Below, in pieces: positions 6,853 to 8,764 of a stretch of 8,764 nucleotides of DNA. The notes beneath the pieces were generated by a model. The model saw only the letters and a program-made list of their open reading frames with translations. It did no database searches and was not told where the DNA came from. How positions within the stretch are numbered: position 1 is the first letter of the stretch; each line of letters starts with the position of its first letter. The stretch comes from Thermodesulfatator sp. (GTDB lineage Bacteria; Desulfobacterota; Dissulfuribacteria; Dissulfuribacterales; QOAL01): assembly GCA_003978135.1 (NCBI GenBank), contig QOAL01000194.1, positions 1 through 8,764 on the forward strand, written 5' to 3'. A program made the position numbers and the translations under genes.

Positions 6853-7527
6853 CTATAAGATGTCCATTAATTGATTGTGCCGACTTATTATTTCGTCTGC
6901 GTCTTTCAGATGGTGAACAGGAAGGGTGGTGGTTATGGCTATGGTGTGAAGTCCTGCAGCCTTGGCAGAGCGGATGCCTGCCGGGGCATTTTCAACAGCT
7001 GCCGCGCCTCCATTTGCCTTTACTCCAAGGGCCGTCATGGCAACAACATATGGTTCCGGATGTGGTTTTCTTTTCTTAACCTGGTCTCCAGTGATGATTT
7101 TGTCAAAAAATGAGGAAATGTGGCCGGGAAGCACTGCATCGAGAATCTCGCCATGAGAACTGGTTACAAGGGCCAGGGTCATGCCTTTTCGTTTCATGCA
7201 CTCTAACATGTCAGGGATCTCGGGAAACGGCTTCACCTGATGGCTAAAATCGGACACGAAAATCTCCTTCTGTCTTGTGAGCACAGAGTGAAACGTTTCC
7301 TGGTTCATGGTGTGTCCTTCTGCAGAGAAAAGCTCTACCGCAATCCGGGGTTCGATAGCCCCTTCATAAAGATAAAGGATTTCTTCATTGACCTGGAAAC
7401 CGTGTTCAGAAAGTGCCGTTAGCCATGCAGCCACATGAAACCTCATGCTGTCCAGTACAACACCATCCATGTCCAGAAGGAGTGTATCTGTGCCTGTTCT
7501 GTTGTTAAGTTGCCTGTTCCTTCTCAT
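6853..7527 (-). CDS. HAD-superfamily phosphatase, beta-phosphoglucomutase-like subfamily
   Basis: This is a haloacid-dehalogenase hydrolase of the IA/beta-phosphoglucomutase-like group, a cytosolic Mg-dependent phosphatase or mutase acting on a sugar phosphate or similar small molecule. All motifs are present in the 224-residue product: I, LLLDMDGVVLDSM with nucleophile D19 and acid D21; II, LALVTSS with T122/S123; III, K154 in KKRKPHPEPY; IV, AVENAPAGIRSAKAAGL with E179-N180. The C1-type helical cap lies between motifs I and II (about 28-100). E-N instead of E-D in motif IV is common in sugar-phosphatase-like members and is not a defect. A GTG two codons upstream (7533) is possible, but ATG 7527 fits AGG at 5-base spacing better. 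It diverges from the Uma2 gene. Proximity to a glucan phosphorylase is suggestive of sugar-phosphate metabolism, but the substrate cannot be read from sequence. Confidence 0.9.
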   Translation of the reverse strand: MRRNRQLNNRTGTDTLLLDMDGVVLDSMRFHVAAWLTALSEHGFQVNEEILYLYEGAIEPRIAVELFSAEGHTMNQETFHSVLTRQKEIFVSDFSHQVKPFPEIPDMLECMKRKGMTLALVTSSHGEILDAVLPGHISSFFDKIITGDQVKKRKPHPEPYVVAMTALGVKANGGAAAVENAPAGIRSAKAAGLHTIAITTTLPVHHLKDADEIISRHNQLMDIL

Positions 7528-7541
7528 TGTCACCTTTTATC

Positions 7542-7572
7542 AATATAGCTTTTCTGTTCCTGAAAGTTTCAA
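7542..7572 (-). promoter_or_regulatory. Possible promoter for the HAD gene
   Basis: On the minus strand TTGAAA (7572-7567) is followed after 19 bases by TATATT (7547-7542). The boxes are good but the spacing is longer than the usual 17. The -10 box lies only about 15 bases before the start codon, giving a very short leader. The inverted repeat 7549-7582 spans most of this promoter. Confidence 0.3.
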
Positions 7573-7582
7573 CACAGAAAAG
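7549..7582. promoter_or_regulatory. Nested 34-base dyad, candidate operator
   Basis: The outer arms CTTTTCTGT (7549-7557) and ACAGAAAAG (7574-7582) are perfect 9-base inverted repeats. The inner sequence TGAAAGTTTCA (7561-7571) is itself a dyad centred on nearly the same base. A one-base inner loop cannot fold as RNA, so protein binding to DNA is the better reading. It sits in the divergent region between the HAD and Uma2 genes, over the presumed HAD -35 box and spacer. Confidence 0.45.
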
Positions 7583-7638
7583 TAAGATAGCCAATCTGCC
7601 ATGTTAATTTTATCAGACAACAATGTCCATCTGGAAGT

Positions 7639-7667
7639 TTGACCGTGCCCGTGAGATGTCTTAAACT
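7639..7667 (+). promoter_or_regulatory. Sigma-70-like promoter for the Uma2 gene
   Basis: TTGACC (7639-7644) and TAAACT (7662-7667) are separated by exactly 17 bases. They match the sigma-70 consensus at 5 of 6 and 4 of 6 positions. The predicted transcript would start near 7674 and leave a leader of about 30 bases carrying AGGGAG (7691-7696). Confidence 0.42.
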
Positions 7668-7704
7668 ATGTTTAACCGCTATAAGATATCAGGGAGCTTT
7701 TAAC

Positions 7705-8340
7705 ATGACCCAACCGGTCAGAAAAGAGAAAGAATATTTTACATATGATGACTACCTCCAGTGGAAAGATGGCAGGTGGCAGATCATCGACGGAGTGGTT
7801 TATGATATGTCCCCTGCGCCATCCAGAGAACATCAGAGAATTGTTCTGGAGCTAGCTGTCAAAATCCATGCACAGCTTCAAGAAGGTCCCTGTGAAGTGT
7901 ACATGGCGCCTTTTGATGTCAGGTTGCCCGATAGTGAGGGCGCGAAGAATAATGAAATATTAACGGTTGTGCAGCCTGACATAGTTGTTGTATGTGATGA
8001 GGACAAGCTTGATGATCGGGGCTGCCTCGGCGCCCCTGACCTGGTGGTGGAGGTATTATCGCCGTCAACTGCAGTGTTGGATCTAAAGGAAAAACGTGAA
8101 CTTTACGAAAGACACGGAGTAAAAGAGTATTGGCTCGCGCATCCTGCTGACAGGCTTTTGATGGTTTACAGGCCTGACGAAAACGGCTGCTACCAAAAGG
8201 CTGCCGTCTTCGGTGGCACTGATATAATAGAAAGCAGTGCAGTTGCCGGAATACAGTTCAGCCTTGAGGATATCTTCGGCAAAGCTCCCTCGAAACAGCC
8301 CCAACCCTTCACACAGGAACCTGCGCATAAACAACCATGA
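7705..8340 (+). CDS. Uma2 family (DUF820) PD-(D/E)XK nuclease-like protein
   Basis: This is a 211-residue member of the Uma2/DUF820 family, whose fold is that of restriction-endonuclease-like PD-(D/E)XK nucleases. Members are abundant in cyanobacteria and in some other environmental bacteria, and their biological role is largely undefined. The family signatures are clear: an N-terminal FTYDDYLQW; IIDGVVYDMSPAPSREHQ (27-44); QPDIVVV with D92; DLVVEVLSPST with E116; then DLKEKRELYERHGVKEYW, whose K130 is a plausible catalytic lysine. The last 20 residues are a low-complexity P/Q/K tail. I chose ATG 7705 over an in-frame TTG at 7639 because AGGGAG precedes it by 8 bases and family similarity begins there. 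No partner methylase, antitoxin or transposase is adjacent, so its job cannot be inferred from context. All putative active-site positions appear intact. Confidence 0.88.
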   Translation: MTQPVRKEKEYFTYDDYLQWKDGRWQIIDGVVYDMSPAPSREHQRIVLELAVKIHAQLQEGPCEVYMAPFDVRLPDSEGAKNNEILTVVQPDIVVVCDEDKLDDRGCLGAPDLVVEVLSPSTAVLDLKEKRELYERHGVKEYWLAHPADRLLMVYRPDENGCYQKAAVFGGTDIIESSAVAGIQFSLEDIFGKAPSKQPQPFTQEPAHKQP

Positions 8341-8407
8341 CGTATGCCTGAGGACTGTGCCAACTTAGCAGTTTCGTGCGTCTTACCACTTCATGATCTG
8401 TCTGTCT

Positions 8408-8423
8408 CTTGTTCCTCAACAAG
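8408..8423. terminator. Short perfect hairpin between convergent genes
   Basis: CTTGTT (8408-8413) and AACAAG (8418-8423) flank a CCTC tetraloop. It is placed between the 3' ends of the Uma2 gene and the minus-strand coiled-coil gene. Neither strand has a following T-run, so termination is only suggested by position. The rest of 8341-8436 shows no gene. Confidence 0.28.
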
Positions 8424-8436
8424 CTGTGGAAACAGG

Positions 8437-8545
8437 CTACAGGAGAGAAAATTGTTTGAGTATTTCAGCAAATTGGGGATTGATCTTGGAATATTCATTT
8501 AACGCCTGCTGCAGCCTAACTACAACAGAACCTTCCTTATTATTT
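8437..8545 (-). pseudogene. Displaced C-terminal segment of the coiled-coil/transmembrane gene
   Basis: Past the TAA at 8542-8540, the frame shifted by one base is open to TAG 8439-8437. It reads NNKEGSVVVR, then LQQALNEYSKINPQF, and ends AEILKQFSLL. It has no start codon of its own, follows directly on, and looks like a normal helical C-terminus. Removing one 4-base unit from the tract ATAAATAAATAATAA (minus strand, 8551-8537) joins the two frames as DLHINNKEGSVVV. That would give 107 residues from the window edge. The simplest reading is a slippage insertion that truncated the gene; a sequencing or assembly error at the repeat is also possible. Confidence 0.55.
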
Positions 8546-8764
8546 ATTTATATGGAGATCGCTCGTGACCGCCTTCTCCAGCCTGTCCAGTCTCTCAAGA
8601 ACTGGCCGCATCATTGTGCGGCGGTCCCAGGCAATGTACGCAAAGATTCCTACTATCAGGGTGATCATTGCACCGAACAGTGCCAGCATGGTGTTATTCA
8701 TATTATCAAGCCGCGAATTCAGGTCATCGATCCTTTTGCTTAACCCTGCCTGGCCAGCCTTCAT
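8540..8764 (-). CDS. Coiled-coil/transmembrane protein, N-terminus outside window, C-terminus probably frameshifted
   Basis: The minus-strand frame enters from the right edge. Its first visible codon is an ATG at 8764, but the true start may lie outside. The 74 visible residues have a heptad-like coiled coil (GLSKRIDDLNSRLDNMNNTM), one transmembrane helix (about residues 27-46, LFGAMITLIVGIFAYIAW), a positively charged flank DRRTMMRP, and a second short coiled coil (LERLDRLEKAV). The TAA stop at 8542-8540 lies inside a tetranucleotide repeat, and protein-like sequence resumes just beyond it in another frame (see 8437-8545). This domain order (coiled coil, helix, WDRRT-type flank, coiled coil) recurs in small membrane proteins of unknown function. 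A membrane-anchored scaffold role is a guess. Confidence 0.72.
   Translation of the reverse strand: MKAGQAGLSKRIDDLNSRLDNMNNTMLALFGAMITLIVGIFAYIAWDRRTMMRPVLERLDRLEKAVTSDLHINK

Noticed and set aside
6876..6905. Gapped similarity of about 28 bases with 8356-8384 (TGTGCC.ACTTA....TTCGT..GCGTCTT)
   Set aside because: One copy encodes the normal C-terminus of the HAD protein and the other is noncoding. With gaps, this level of match is near what chance gives in a self-comparison of this size.
8393..8743. 116-codon + strand frame near the right edge
   Set aside because: It lies opposite the coiled-coil/transmembrane gene and its displaced C-terminus. It has no family features and many Cys/His residues typical of a shadow frame.
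1..8764. A novel multi-gene defence or mobile system
   Set aside because: No transposase, integrase, toxin-antitoxin pair, reverse transcriptase, CRISPR repeats or defence signature genes are visible. The single Uma2 nuclease is not enough to claim a system.

Overview
The window is an ordinary-looking bacterial chromosome segment with moderate GC and closely spaced genes. Gene content and protein style suggest a Desulfobacterota-type (deltaproteobacterial) or related Gram-negative. These include a TlyA-type methyltransferase, a ClpS-ClpA pair, a DUF3417-type alpha-glucan phosphorylase, a HAD phosphatase with an E-N motif IV and a Uma2-family nuclease. The taxonomic call is an inference from memory of such proteins and is only moderately secure.

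Layout. Positions 2-697 (+) hold the 3' part of tlyA, cut by the window edge. A 246-base gap with an AT-rich hairpin at the tlyA stop leads into clpS (944-1258), clpA (1266-3536) and an alpha-glucan phosphorylase gene (3548-6115). These three lie on the + strand with gaps of 7 and 11 bases and are probably one transcript. ClpS and ClpA form the N-degron branch of the ClpAP protease; the phosphorylase releases glucose-1-phosphate from storage glucan. A convergent minus-strand group follows. Read in its own direction it runs from a HAD phosphatase (7527-6853) to a 115-residue beta-sandwich-like protein (6758-6411), a palindromic repeat-like element (6301-6407) and a possible 42-residue protein (6273-6145) that ends in a perfect hairpin. 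A Uma2/DUF820 nuclease gene (7705-8340, +) diverges from the HAD gene. At the right edge a minus-strand coiled-coil/transmembrane protein (from 8764) appears to be broken near its C-terminus by one extra copy of a 4-base tandem repeat.

I see no CRISPR array, tRNA, rRNA, insertion sequence, phage gene or recognisable multi-gene defence system. The most useful second looks are four: the tetranucleotide-repeat frameshift at 8537-8551; the structured element at 6301-6407; the small protein whose layout resembles the C-terminal domain of the neighbouring phosphorylase; and the nested dyad over the presumed HAD promoter.
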